A DNA stretch of 64,000 nt from contig JAODTK010001998.1 in the NCBI GenBank assembly GCA_026419785.1, positions 1 to 64,000 on the forward strand, given 5' to 3'. Below the pieces are notes generated by a model. The model was not told the origin of the DNA and did no database searches. It saw nothing but the letters and a program-made list of their open reading frames with translations. Below, in pieces: positions 1 through 12,279 of the stretch; position 1 is the stretch's first letter, and each line of letters opens with the position of its first letter. The DNA comes from Sclerodactyla briareus (lineage: Eukaryota > Echinodermata > Holothuroidea > Dendrochirotida > Sclerodactylidae). The translations under genes were made by a program, and so were the position numbers.

Positions 1-1030
1 CAGTAAATTAATATAGAGTCGCTAGCACAAGTTTCACTTCCAGAAATGTCACCCTCGCGAGTTGTAATATATTTATCTTCCCGAAGAGAGAGGGGGAGAG
101 AGCAAATTTTGTTCTAGGTGCTCATCTGCCATAACGTAATTAATTTTGAAAGAAGTTGAAAACTTCCCTATGAGTAGCGGAATAGCCGCGTGCGGCCATG
201 TAGTGTCCGATTAGCTGACGGTGATGTGAAAGATCGAATTCGAGTGAATTTGGGTATCCTGTCTTGGATCACCTTATTATCGAGATGAATCGGCGTTTCA
301 ACACAGTTGCATGTAGGCCTAAAATATTGCAATTTTTTTCTTCGAATTCTGAAACTGAACCATGGAAGGATTTGATACGACCCTACGAAGCCAACAGAAA
401 AGTACCAGTGCCCGCAATACAGGGGAGAATGAGGGATGAGACCTCCGAACTTCAGGTCTTTCCTTTCGGTGTCCCATCCTAGTTTTGAGAGGGACTAGGA
501 GAGAGAGGATGATTAAAATTAAAGTTGGTTTGAGGACACATTGAAAATAATTAGTATTCTTAAAGCGCGGTTCCATGCACTGCGGGCGTGGCGGGAGTTT
601 TTCCGAGTCACGCATCTTCTCACTTTTCGCGTGTATATGCGCTATATAAGAACCGATGTTAGCCCTACTATTATTATTATTGGAGATTAGTATCAAAACC
701 ACCGGACGCATACTAGGTTAAACATAATTCACGGTGTTCATTTTTCTGCTAAACCATTGTCTAAATGTCAACGATCACGGCCCCACTATTAAAAATTCAC
801 AATGACAGGTTGTGGAGGATTTAATTAGCAAATATTGGAAATACAATGGTTTAAACATGCAAATAGGTGTCAAAAGGTGTCTGGCCGTTAAAAATAGAGA
901 CAATCTGTATTAAAAATCTATCCCTAGTGTTGAAAACGTATGATGTTGTTTGAGAAAAATTTGAAACACAAAGATTGTCCTATAATCTCCATTATCGGAT
1001 AAAGCCGGTAACGAGCAGGGAATCGCAACC

Positions 1031-2134
1031 GAATTGCATGACCGCTGCCTGGAAGTGGGACCATTGGTCCACAAGATACTGTATGAAACCCCACCCATAA
1101 TATGAGACTTGAGCTCGACAAAGAGAAAGTGAAAGAGGTTAACCTCCAAATATTTAGCTTACTGAGCAACGGAGTGTTAAAATTTTGTCGTCGATTGCCC
1201 ACCCCCCCAAAAAAAAAATGTGGCAGAACTTACGCGCTCCGCGCGCAATAGTAGTAGTGTCGTTTTGCGTGGGCCCAATGGACGTGATTTGCAAGAAAAC
1301 TTCCTCAACTTTTTGGCAACCTCTTGAGATTGAGCCAATCGTGGCGATCCGCTTAAAGCCGTGTCACACTGCCCGATTATTCTCAGTCGGCCGATTATTT
1401 GATTCGCCCGCCCGATTTCGACGGGGGGGCCGAGCGCTGATCTCTAGCAAGAGTGGTAACATTGCCCGATTCAGTCGGCCGATTATTACTTACAGATAGT
1501 GTCCGATCCTATTCGGATCCCACTTCATAGTTGTTCACGTCCCTCAAAGCACATGTTTTACATTGAAATAAACTGAATTATTAAAGGGGATCGGCGGTTC
1601 ACCCCGAGATTTCACGGGGCCAATTTTGCAGTAGCTGATTGGCCTTATCGGTCACCATTGGCGCCGCCGGGAATTTACCAGTGAGGGCGCTGGGAGGGCT
1701 TAACCACTCTCTCGTCTCTAGGGGGCGCCATGTCACTCATACGAAGCGGTCGCCACGGATGGCTGGCGCGGGAGGCGTGCAAGAAAATTTTCAGCAAATC
1801 AGGCCTCCCAGATGGCCCAGTTTCCCGTCATTAAAATGGTGGGCATGATATTGCGCCAATCTCAGAGGTTGCCACAAAAAGTTGAGTAATTTTCTTGCAA
1901 TCACGTCATTGGGCCCACGCAAAACGACACTACTACCATGCGCGCGGAGTGCGTAAGTCTGCCATTTTTTTTTGGGGGGGGGGCAATCGACGAAAAAAAT
2001 GTTAACTCAGTTGATCAGTAAGCTAAAATTGAGTCACTCTTTTACTTTCGCTTGTCAAGCTCAAGTCTCCTATTATTTCATACAGTACTCTGTGGAACAA
2101 TGCTCACTTCCAAGCAGCTGTCAATGCAATTCGG
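1031..2134. repeat. Inner inverted repeat nested in the foldback
   Basis: About 1031-1343 pairs with 1852-2134 in inverted orientation. Both arms carry the GACACTACTA / TAGTAGTGTCG block, the GGGCCCA box, the G8/C8 run beside ATCGACGA or its complement, and the TACTGTATGAAA / TTTCATACAGTA block. The loop (1350-1848) holds GTGTCACACTGCCCGATT and CAGTCGGCCGATTATT motifs, related to those at 6125-6300. Confidence 0.7.
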
Positions 2135-2212
2135 TGCGACATAGCACACCGAAACACATATCTTTTCAAATACTATTTTGTGTTATTACCTAGTCTGCCG
2201 TATAAGACATTT

Positions 2213-2410
2213 TCCACTGAAGATTTTTGGCATTCGCACGACGGCGGTGATGCAATTGGGGAATATAGCACATCAAATCCAGTCCGTTCTCTGAGAATTA
2301 TTTGCGTTTCCCCTGCCTGACTTAGTAAAAGTTTTGACACTTTCAGGTGGTCGTTTGATGCAATCTGGGGCAAAATAGCACATGAAACCAAGCCGGGATC
2401 GCGCTGAAGA
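2213..2410 (+). repeat. Short direct duplication inside the foldback
   Basis: Two diverged copies of a segment reading TTGATGCAAT(C)TGGGG then ATAGCACAT lie at about 2247 and 2356. Each copy is under 100 bp. No coding content was recognised. Confidence 0.4.
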
Positions 2411-3339
2411 CCATGCTGGAGGAGTGGGGTACGGAGCTATTAGCATATCACTGTATTCCGATTCCTTGGTCGAAATTTGCGAAAGCACTTTTGTCAAAAG
2501 TTTTCTGGGAGGCCGTAGTGCTCCCCACATCGGGCCTTCTAGTCTGTCCCCCTGATCCCCTTTCTGAAATTCGTGGACTATCATCTTTCTCTTGAGTTGG
2601 TTCCAATAAATATACGAGACGTCCTTTTTATGTGATTTTACAAAGAGGGGCGCGACCAAATACGTTACGCCTATCATTACGGCGACACATAGACTACCAG
2701 GCTGTTTCAACAGGATAATTATATAAACACGGCGCGATTGTTTTGGCCCCCGTATAGCAGAACCCTTATACATACAAGCTCTACTCAGTCCAAATACGAA
2801 GTTGTTAATTATTGTGCGGTCATAATTACCCAACATTATGACATGATATTTCATTAGGGGGGCCCACATATGGCGTGCATCAGTGGCTTAGCCAGGGTTT
2901 ATGCGAGCAGGGTCACAAACTTCCCCTGGGGGTCACAACTTTTCATAGCGAAAAAATTTACGAACAATGGTCAGCCTTCGCGGTAGTGAGAATATTTTTC
3001 GCAGGAAACATTCAATCAAAGTTCATATTCGAGAAACAGAAATCACATGAAAAAGACGGCCCATTCCTGCGACGGTGGAATGTGGGAGTTTTTGTTGCTC
3101 TAAATGGGTGACAGCAATAAAATGATATCATGCCCCCCACCTTCTTCGAGAAAACCTCGCAGTCAGCCTCGGCAGCTCATGGAGCGATCAGGAGGGAGAC
3201 GAAAATTTCGGAAGGGGGCAACGATCAAAGAGGGAGATATGTCAAGGGCCCCGCCTCATGGGGAACAGGGCAAGCCTCGGTGGGGGTCCCTGGGAGAGGG
3301 CAGTTATGATTTAAGGACATTACAATAACGGAGATCTCA

Positions 3340-3620
3340 CCAGCAAGCCGCGTTTCAATGACGCGGCGGTGCGGGCAGGGCGTCTCAAAAGCACGCATCG
3401 TTATTTTCAATGGAGCCGCCTTCCATGCACGCGGGCGGGCGGGCGGGCGTTTTCTCGAATCGGTCAAGTAGAGATTGTTTTCGCCCGCCGCGTTGTCCGG
3501 TGGTTATTTCGTAATCGATTCCCGGGGATTCCCTGCAATCTACCGGCTTGTAGCCGATAATGGAGAGTAGAGGACAACTATCAAATAATGTTCCAAACAA
3601 TATTCAAACTGTTCAACACT
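3340..3620 (+). repeat. Extra internal copy of the GCGGGCGGGCGGG arm segment
   Basis: The box CCATGCACGCGGGCGGGCG near 3423 also occurs in both foldback arms (near 570, and complemented near 3995). The interior of the element therefore carries a third, partial copy of arm sequence. A weaker relative lies at 33205. Confidence 0.45.
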
Positions 3621-4535
3621 AGGGATGAGATTTATAAAGATGGTCGCTATTTTTAACGGACACACTCTTATGAACACAGATGTGCATGTTTAAACCTTGA
3701 TATGATCAAGTATTGCTAATTAAACTCCAAAAACCTGTCAATTGTGAATGTTTTAAGAGTGGGCCATGAGCGTGACATTTAGAACATGGTTTTACAGAAA
3801 AATGAACACAGGGTTTCAGGTTAAGCACTAGTATGCGTCCGGTGTTGATAAATAATAATAATAATATAATACAATAATAACAACAAAATAATAACCCTTA
3901 TAATAGTAGGCTACATCGGTTCTTAGACAGCGCAATCTACACATTAAAAGTGGGAGAAGCATGGGGAAACGAGCTTCAACAACGCCGTCCCGCCCGCCCG
4001 CGTGCATGGAAAGCGGCCTTAAGAATACTAATATTTTCAGTGTGTCTCAAACCAACTTAGGTTTTTAATTATCCGCTCTCTCTATCCCTCTCAAAACTAG
4101 GAGGGGGAGACCCGAAAGGAAAGACCTGAAGTTCGAAGGTTCATCCCCTCACCCTCATTCTCCCCTGTAGTGAGGCCACTGGCACTAGGGTCTTTTTTTA
4201 TGTGGCTTCGGTAGGTGTGTCCAATCTTCCAGGTTCGGTTCATATTCCACAAGAAAAAAAATTGCAATATTTTAGCCTACATGCAACTGTTGTTGAAACG
4301 CGATTCATTCTCGGTAATAAGGTGATCCAAGTCAGGATACCCCAAATTCACTCGAATTCGATCGTTCACATTCACCAGCAGCTAATCGGACACTACATGG
4401 CAGCAACGCGGTATCGCTGATCGCATATTTTTTTTTTTTTTGTTTTGGGAATTTTAACTTCCTTTCATAATGACGTTATGGCGAAAGTTTACCTAGAAAC
4501 AAAAGTTGCTTATCCCCCTCTCTCTCGAGGGTGGA

Positions 4536-6100
4536 GGGCGCGGCGCTGGACTGCCTGGAAAAAGAGAGCGATATTGGCAGAATGGTAATACTAGGTTGGG
4601 CGATTTCCCACTGGGGGCACCTGGGGTCACAGCTTTGTCGTGGGGGGGGGGGGGGGGTGTACCCGTGACACCCCACCCGTCACTACGCCACTGGTGTGAT
4701 AATGGTATGTGGCATCCGATGTCCCCCTGCTGTAGCGCACTGTATGGCAGAATGCTGCCATCTTGTTCTTCTACATGATGAAGATAGTTACGCTGGAGCC
4801 ATGTTGTATACATATGGGCGTATGGGACAACCACACAGGTGACCATGACACAACCTGGATGATTCAGCCCCCCAAAAGGCGGGAGCTGGTTTATTTAGCC
4901 TGTACTGAGATACTGGGGGAGGAAAACAGGAGTGCAATGAATAGAATGAAATGAATGGATTAATTAGGGTAGGATCCGTGGATGTCATTGAGCCAGGGCG
5001 TTGGTGAGTGCATTCTGAGCCATAATTCTCTAAGAAACCGGATTCCTGGATTGCGACAGGTTGGCAGTGATTGGCAGTGACTCCTGTAAAGCCACTGATC
5101 CCCCAAATGAAAAGTCTGGTGACGCGCACGGATCGAAAAGGTTCGCAACCCCCTCACCCGCCTTCGCCTGCGGCTACACTCGCACAGCTTTCATACCACA
5201 GTGCGCCCCTGGCTCTGTTTACATTACAATCTGGTGCATTTTTGATAATAGCCTATAATCGCATGTGAATGTTCATGCGCTACTTAAGTCGCTATAGAAC
5301 CACCAACAATCAACAGTAGCCTACTCTCAATTAGCCTAAGTTACTGGCCTAACAGTTTAGGCCTAGATCAATGAATCATAATTATACACACAGCCACTTG
5401 ATAATGTTTTTCCTTCATGTTGTGTGAAACTTCCTCCAAATCCCCCAGGGAGCCACTGTAGTGTTGTACATGTCAGATTTGTTAGTGCTCTCCAATGAAT
5501 TGGGCTCATCCGTGAAGAAAAAAACGTCAGTTCCGGAAATCGACGAATCTCCCAGCCATGTCGACGTACGGAACAGACACCATAGTTTCGCGATAATAAT
5601 TCGGAGCCGTTGCAGGCGTTGCTACTGCTAGTCTGTGATCACTTCGGTACTCTCTATAACGTTGAGAACCCACTCCATAGTGTCCAGTCTATGCCCAGGG
5701 CCTCACGGCAGCACTGTCGTATCAATGGCTAGAGACTCATCTATTTGGGGTATTGTTCACTAATAGACTGAGTCAAAAACACTACAAACGAGAATGTCAC
5801 ACTCAACTGTCACAGAGGCCTAAATGTTACGTCCCACTGTACAACCAACACTGTTAATATAACACTAATGTATAGGCAAGTACTTATGCTAGTATTAGTA
5901 CGAAGCTCCGTTCCGATCTGTCACATAAATATACCATTTTGAGAAGTATCTCCGACTTAGACCGTGTGATAAGTGCCTCTCAGGGCGCATTGAATTTTCT
6001 AATTTGTTATTCGTAACTGATCAGCACAGCACGCCGAAAGGCCTCGTTAACATGATATTTATTATGTCCAATTTACTTACCGACATCGTGAATACGAGAA
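4536..6100. other. No recognised gene
   Basis: This stretch holds a poly-G run near 4643 followed by a CGTCACTACGCCACTGG phrase shared with the poly-G repeats elsewhere in the window, and AGGCCTAG-type motifs near 5340. No exon chain, RNA gene or transposon termini could be supported. Confidence 0.3.
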
Positions 6101-6109
6101 CACGAAACT

Positions 6110-6305
6110 CCCGGCCCAAGAGGTCAGACTGGCCGATCACTATTCGGTCTGCCCGATTAAGTCGGACATGTCAGACGTCGGATCGGATCGGCCGTTGGAA
6201 ATAAGAGTGGTCACACGGGCCGATTTCTTCAACGATTTCAGTTCTAGTCGGCCGACTCCTGAATCGGGCCTTCTTTCGAATCGTCAGTGTGACCACGGCT
6301 AATGC
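6110..6305. repeat. CGGCCGATT-rich repeat, related to 1350-1500
   Basis: Repeated CCCGATT, CGGCCGATC and CAGTGTGACCACGG phrases match in inverted orientation the GCCGTGTCACACTGCCCGATT context in the loop of the foldback. It is probably a short non-autonomous DNA transposon family, of unknown superfamily. Ends were not defined. Confidence 0.4.
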
Positions 6306-8727
6306 TCCTCAGGTCCTGTGAAAGTGGTCAGAATTTCGTGTGTTTACCTGACCGTCTTTCCGGATGGTGGTCCCTGGGGCAGGTTGGAATTGGATGCACT
6401 CCTGTCTGATATTATCGAACATTCGTCGAGAAGAGAAGGGGTAGTAACTCATCCACAAGCCATACAACCATGGTTCCTTGATTAGCCCTTTGCGTTATTT
6501 GGCTTTCTTCAAGTCAACACTGGTAGTCATGTTTGCACAGTAAAAAGAAAATTGGTCAACGTAGGCCACCTTGTTGGCAAGCCCCTCCGACTTATTGGCT
6601 TGGTAACGTTTTCATTCCTAATTGAATTCACCATGTATGTAGGTGCATATATCTTCAAATATGAGTGTTCGATAACTGGTAAACTACCATCCTGGGTGAT
6701 GCCACGGCAGTCAAAAATCCAGCATCAAATAAGTGAATCATGTTTCTCTTGGGAGCTATTTTTTGCAAAATTCCAATCTTGAAGCTTTCCTCTGTTTTTG
6801 GTCAGTGATATCGATGCTAATATAACAAACAACAGCGAGGGGGTTCCCGGGGTCCTCTACAGGATTTCAAGGACAAGGATGGCTACACTCCATTCTTCAA
6901 GCTGACACTACATGACGAGTCTGTGCGATAACTTAACCAAAAGGAGGTAAAATCCATGGTACTCAACGATTTGCTTTGAACTAGCACCGGTGAAAAGAGT
7001 CATATCAAAGACACCACTCCCCATATTTGAAGGTCCTAGGATGTCGCATTGTTCCGTACTTAGTTTAGTTAATTTTTGATGACTTTTAGGAATCAATGCG
7101 ATGTGTTTCACTTACTCCAAATGATGCAAATCGCAGTCACTGTTAGCCTAGCTGCTTTTCATGGTCTGTGCTGTTACAAAATGCTAACAATGCTCCAGGC
7201 CTGGAGCTTCTCCTACAAAGTTTTATTCTATTCAAAATTTGTCCGTTCAATATTCACAACCATTTAGTAAGTATTGAATTCACTAGATCGGCTGGATGGC
7301 TAATTCTATTGGGACATCTTATATCCTCAGATTCTGCATCAAAAAATGTGTTTCTCGTAGCATGCTAATAAAACCATAGAGCAGACTGGATGGAATCAGG
7401 AAATCTGCAGCATGCTGCTTTGGTCTTAGCCTGTCTACGCTTACCTCTATCCAGCTTCGAAATAGTTCGTGTAGCATCGGCGAAATGCTCTCAATGAGTA
7501 AACGAAAACAAACAGGATTGATGTGGTAATTGGGAAACACACATACCAAGTATGAGCTTCATCCATAAGGCCAATAACAGCTATACTGATCCCACGGTCC
7601 TTCGTCAAAAACCTCAGAACTGATAACTTCTTACTAAAGTCTGAGCTTCTTGTCATACTTGTTCTCTGCAGGCCTTCAACATCTCTCTCATCGTTTTTCC
7701 ATGGTTAAAGGCCTCTGGTAATTGAAAGCTGAAAACTGAGAAGAAGGGATGAAGAAAGTATTAAGAGGAAGAGGTAGGCCTCGCTTTTTTTTCGCTTTTC
7801 TTTTGTGATCGCTGGTTGTAAACTTCTGGAACAAATGTACAAAACAGGTACAACTTCTTATTTTGGTGGACCTTTCGCAGAAACAGAATATCATTTTGCA
7901 CGTAGTAAGGTTTTGGGGTCGCATTTATCAAGTTCTCTCTTCGTGTTCCACTCAAGTAGGTGGAAAAAACTCGAATTGTTTCCAAATGGCAGCCCGAGAA
8001 ATACCCGCCATATTGGGTCTACTTAACCATCATAGAGTACCAGAAGTAGGAGGTCCCTGGAAAAAGATAGAAGACTTATCTGCTTGCCTTAGCATTATTG
8101 GTATCTAATTCACATACTCAACTTGAGTCTTCCCTGCATCACCCATTTGCTGACAAGTATTATCTGGTAATAACACAAATCTGGGCTCGCCACCCCAATT
8201 GTCTTTCTCGTTTTCCCAGGCAAAGTGTCTGTTTGACAAGTTTTTAGAGCCGCTCATATTTGGGACCAGTTTGAACTGTTAAAACTCTCTCGAATTGTCA
8301 GAAACCAGCTTCAGTACTCGTTTGAAGGATTTTACACATGGATTTGTGGAAGCCTTGCTTTGCTTCCCCATGCATATAACATACATAATGAATATTAAAT
8401 GATTGACTATGAACATATTGGGGGGGGGGGGGGGGATTGTTTCAATAGGGTAGCCTAGCAACAAGGTTCCATCTCGTCTGTTCAGTCTTGTGGGTTTGAG
8501 GCCCAGCATGATGTGGTCTTAGACATGGCACATATTCTTATATTCACTCTCATTTCACACCATCTAGGCATAGATGTACATTGGAGGAAATATTGTCATA
8601 ATCATTACTACTGAACAAAATAATATTAAACTAGTGCATCAAAGGAATATTTTGCTGACTTCAATGTTTGAATAGTCTGCCTCATTCTCATTGACTCATG
8701 CTTGCATGTCTGATTACTGATCGACAG
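6306..8727. other. Mostly unassigned intergenic or intronic sequence
   Basis: No exon with convincing splice sites was found. A minus-strand fragment at about 7510-7585 (GAAGCTCATACTTGG read on the minus strand) is one partial unit of the satellite family at 9035-11400. A poly-G tract sits near 8420. Degenerate reading frames on both strands between 6350 and 7080 could be an old transposon ORF, but no family could be named. Confidence 0.3.
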
Positions 8728-8852
8728 GCAATGAAGAAGATGTCCGACTGACAACGCCCCTCCACACAGTCGCACGGATGCAGGAGAAACAGAAGGAGAT
8801 GCAGACGCCATACATCGTACTGAGCGGCGGAGGCAAAAACTTGGCGATGTTA
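8728..8852 (+). CDS. Candidate exon of an unidentified gene (exon A)
   Basis: An acceptor ending TCGACAG precedes an open stretch reading NEEDVRLTTPLHTVARMQ and then a Lys/Glu/Gln-rich segment and a Gly-rich YIVLSGGGK segment. A possible donor (GTATAC) follows at 8853. Codon use and charge pattern look protein-like, unlike the flanking repeats. The next plausible exon is 12101-12261, but the phases do not join directly (this exon would end in phase 0, the next needs phase 1), so at least one exon or another donor is missing. The product is not recognised. Confidence 0.4.
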
Positions 8853-9034
8853 GTATACCCTACCACAGAATATATACAACTCCTTGTGACTTACATTTTA
8901 GTGTAGGAAAAAGCTTGTGTAATGGAAAAGTGGGATTTTTCCTCCGTTCCCCAACATGAGCAGGATTGTATGCAATACGAATTAATTAGCACTCAGTTTA
9001 TACACAAAACTATAGACTGCGTACTAGTCGAGTC

Positions 9035-11400
9035 CTTGAGAGTCAGGAATCTATGCAGTCATGACAGTGTGTGTGTGTATTGTATGTGATGCCTGGCTTG
9101 TGAAGAGCATACCTTGACACCACCTGGATGGATGAAGCTCATACTTGGTATGTGGGTACATGATCCCTATTGTTTTGGGGTAAGGTCAAAGTCACTCTGA
9201 GGGTCATTAGAGGTCAAAGTCTGAAAATATTGTGAATAAGGATAAGTCCAGATGGCTTGGTCCAATCAGTAAATTTGAGTGTGTAGCTTTTTTTTTATGG
9301 AGAATACAAGCATCACATGTTTTTTGGGCAGACAGGGTCTTTTCGGGAAAAATTGAAAAATTGTTAAAAAATTGATATTTTGGGCCTTTAGGCTTGTGAA
9401 GAGCAAATTTGACATTGACACCATCTGGATAGATGAAGCTCATTACTTGGTATGTGGGTTTCCCATAATGAATAATGATCCTAATTTTGAGGGTCAGGCG
9501 AAAGGTCATCTGAGTCATTAGAGGTCAGAGTCTGAGAATCTTGTGAAGAGGATAAATTCTGAAATGCTTGGTTCTCTCAAGCTGAAATTTGGTGAGTAGC
9601 TTATTATGGTGAGTACAAGAGCCCCTATTGGTTTTTTTCAGTGCAAACCAGGGCTCATTGGGAAACCTGGGGAATTGTGAAAATTGATAATTGGCAAATT
9701 TCAGCATGTAAGAGCAGCACTCGACTCCCACCTGGATGGATGAAGCCTTTGTACTTGGTAGTGGGTCCCATATTAATACAAGATCCCTGTTCTTTCATGG
9801 TCATGTCCAAATGTCACTGAGGTCATTAGAAGTAAAATTCTGAAAATCTGGTGGAGAATAAGTCAGAATGATTGTCCAACAAGCTGAAATTTAGTGTGTA
9901 GCTTACTTAATGGGGAGTACGAACACCATATGGTTTGGTGTTCAACCAGGGATCATTTTTGGGGTAAATCGTTAATTGTGAAAAATTGTTATTTGAGCCA
10001 ATTTTAGCTTGTGAAGAGCATAACTCGCCCCCACCTGGATGGATGGCGCTCATACTTGGTAAATGGGTTCCCCGTAATAAGCAGTGTTGGAGTCGAGTCC
10101 AGCCAGTCCGAGTCCAAACCGAGTCCTCAACATCCGAGTCCGAGTCAAGTCCGAGTCCTTGTGTCCGAGTCCGAGTCCTAGTCCACGAGTCCCTTTACAC
10201 TTGGCATTTTAAGCAGAATATATTGGTATCAGTCAAAAGAAGTAGGCTATTGCAGTTTCATTCACAATTCATCATCCCCCCACAAACAGGGTATTTTGTA
10301 ATGTTTCATATTCATCCCATACAAAATTTGGGGTTGCCCCGTACCTGTTTTACAGTTGAGTCATCATTGTGGGGAAGTTCTAACAATAGCAAGAACAAAT
10401 GCAAATTGCATTACAGCATTGCCAAAACTACAAATTACATGCCGCCAACACTCATGTATATGACTCCCCACCTAATCCCCACCTCCCACAGTTTATAACT
10501 TCTAGGACATAATACTTCCCAGAAGCAGTTAATGCTTTGAAGTATTTTTTCATTGCATTTCAAGACATCAACATATCCATCTTTATAGACAGGCGTCCAT
10601 AGTGTAGTAGCCCCTCATAAGGATGGCCACCTGGCTAACAGCCATTCCGACAAGCGCAGTTAGTCAATAAAATGCACTATTAGCTATAACTTCAGATTTG
10701 AGTGAATTCTGGCGACATTGACAACAAGAAGTACTCGCATTTATGATTGTCAATGTCAATGTCAACATTTCTTCTTTCTGCAGTGTAACACCTAAGTTTC
10801 GGGATTTTCCCTGTGGATTTTTTTTTCTGAGCAAGTCTTGACCTGGACTCGGACCGAGTCCCCGGAGTCCCAAAACCCAACACCGATCCACGAGTCACGA
10901 GTCATCAAGGACAATTCCGAGTGCGAGAACCGAGCCCTCAAAATTGGTCTCGAGACCAAGAACGGACTCGAGTCCTCCAACCACTATAATAGTACATTAT
11001 CCCTATTGTTTTGGGGTCAGGTCAAAAGTCATCTTAGGTCAGCATAGGTCACAGTCTGCAAACCTCGTGGACACGATAAGTCCAGAACTCTTGGTCCTAT
11101 CGAACTGGAGTTTGGTGTTTTATCATCCCATCATCGTAATTGTTGTTTGAGGCAATTTTAGCTTGTGAAGAGCATGACTCGACCCCACCTGGATGGATGG
11201 CGCTCATACTTGGTAAGGGGTCCCCCCATAATGAGTACAATTTCCCCTATTGTTTTGGGGTCGGGTCAAAGGTCATCTTAGGTCAGCATAGGTCACAGTC
11301 TGCAAACCTCGTGGACACGATAAGTCCAGAACTCTTGGTCCTATCGAACTGGAGTTTGGTGTTTTATCATCCCATTATCGCATTTGTTTCTGTTTCCTGG
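9035..11400 (+). repeat. Tandem array, ~240-330 bp unit (GGTCAAAGGTCATC family)
   Basis: Successive units carry the same ordered blocks: GCTTGTGAAGAGCA, CACCTGGATGGATG, CTCATACTTGGTA, ATCCCTATTGTTTTGGGGTC, GTCAAAGGTCAT, ATAAGTCCAGAA and a GAAATTTGGTGTGTAGC-like block. Units start near 9100, 9392, 9705 and 10005 and resume at 10986 and 11159. The last two (10998-11145 and 11239-11386) are almost identical over about 148 bp, 241 bp apart, so homogenisation is recent at the 3' end. One unit is split by the hAT element at 10082. Confidence 0.85.
10082..10985. mobile_element. Non-autonomous hAT-type transposon
   Basis: The insertion interrupts a satellite unit: CCCCGTAATAAG on the left continues as TACATTATCCCTATTG on the right. 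Left terminus CAGTGTTGGAGTCGAGTCC is matched by the inverted right terminus AGTGGTTGGAGGACTCGAGTCC, and both subterminal regions are rich in CGAGTCC / GGACTCG motifs. An imperfect target duplication is visible (GTAATAAG left, ATAATAG right), compatible with the 8 bp typical of hAT elements. There is no transposase frame in its ~900 bp, so it would need a helper in trans. Confidence 0.75.
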
Positions 11401-12100
11401 TCATAGGTTATTAGAAATCGAGTCAAGGAATCACTAAGCCTTTCGGTTTTCTGAACTAGCCTAGAAGATTGCTATGAAAATGTTGTAGATATTTCAAGCA
11501 CTGCGACTATCCATGTGCTAAAATGATTTGCTTGAATATTGTTAATTTTCTTCAATTTCTCATCCTGCTTCACTAAGCACACTCATCAACCACAGATTAT
11601 TCTTTTTTACCATTCTAGTTCAGACTGTTTTCAATACTGTACACTGCTGTTATTGCCTGTGAGAGCGTTGTTTGTGGAATTTGGTGACCATTACTGCTAG
11701 TAGATGATGCATTTATAGCAAACTGCTGTTTCTATTTGATATTTGAAGAAATGACATCCCATTACTCCCGTACTCCTGGTTTAAGTGGGTTCCCCTGGCA
11801 AATGAGTTTCAGGAAAATCAGCCAGCCAACATAGACACTTTATTACTACATGTGCTTAATGTCACATATGAATATTTGATTACCCAAATCTTACAATGTT
11901 GTCTTTCTCCTCCATTGGTGTTTGGTATTTTGTATTGAGACAGCAGCGAAGGAAGCAATTGAATCAGGTGACAACCACATTCAACATTCAATAATGCCTG
12001 TTTCATTGACTTTCTAGCTTATTCCAAACCAATATTCACAGAACCTGAGGAGCATTCTATTAACTCATTCCTTTGTTTTTTGTTTCACTTCCATCCTCAG

Positions 12101-12261
12101 GAATCCAATCACCAAGTGAATTCCACCCGAGAGAGGCAGAGGAAGACTGCAGGTTCTCATCATCTGGAGAATGTGCGTCCCTTGCTATGGCCACCCAAAG
12201 CGGGGTACCCTTAGCTGAGACTTGTTCCCAGAATTATATGGGGTACTATGACATTTCATGA
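12101..12261 (+). CDS. Candidate terminal exon of an unidentified gene (exon B)
   Basis: A strong acceptor (a long T/C tract ending CCATCCTCAG) precedes an open frame that enters in phase 1 and reads IQSPSEFHPREAEEDC, then a Ser-rich segment, ending MGYYDIS and a TGA at 12259. The product looks acidic and polar, like the C-terminal tail of a cytosolic or cytoplasmic-domain protein. It may belong with the exon at 8728. No polyadenylation signal was confirmed. The product is not recognised. Confidence 0.4.
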
Positions 12262-12279
12262 GGCACGGAACGCTGCCTC

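Larger units (their letters stand above)
81..4535. mobile_element. Large foldback element (long terminal inverted repeats)
   Basis: Left arm about 81-965 is the reverse complement of right arm about 3585-4535, with indels. Matching landmarks are the GA-rich edge (GAGAGAGGGGG at 86 and the complementary run near 4520), the CATGTAGTGTCCGATTAGC segment (199 and 4380 region), the TTGCAATATT stretch, the CATGCACGCGGGCGGG box and the GGTTTAAACATGC segment. No transposase frame was recognised between the arms, so it looks like a non-autonomous foldback or MITE-like composite. Right-arm-internal AT expansion and a poly-A run near 4430 differ from the left arm. The exact ends and any target duplication are not resolved. 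Confidence 0.75.

Noticed and set aside
4476-4846. Pro/Gly-rich frames on both strands near 4500-4850
   Set aside because: Produced by the poly-G tract and the GC-rich edge of the foldback; low-complexity translations.
7447-7656. Minus-strand exon ending at a GTATGTG donor
   Set aside because: The apparent exon end (GATGAAGCTCATACTTGG) is part of the dispersed satellite unit seen at 9130 and 16190.
10082-10985. Minus-strand coding frames at 10664-10980
   Set aside because: They fall within the terminal GAGTCC-rich parts of the hAT element and have no splice or homology support.
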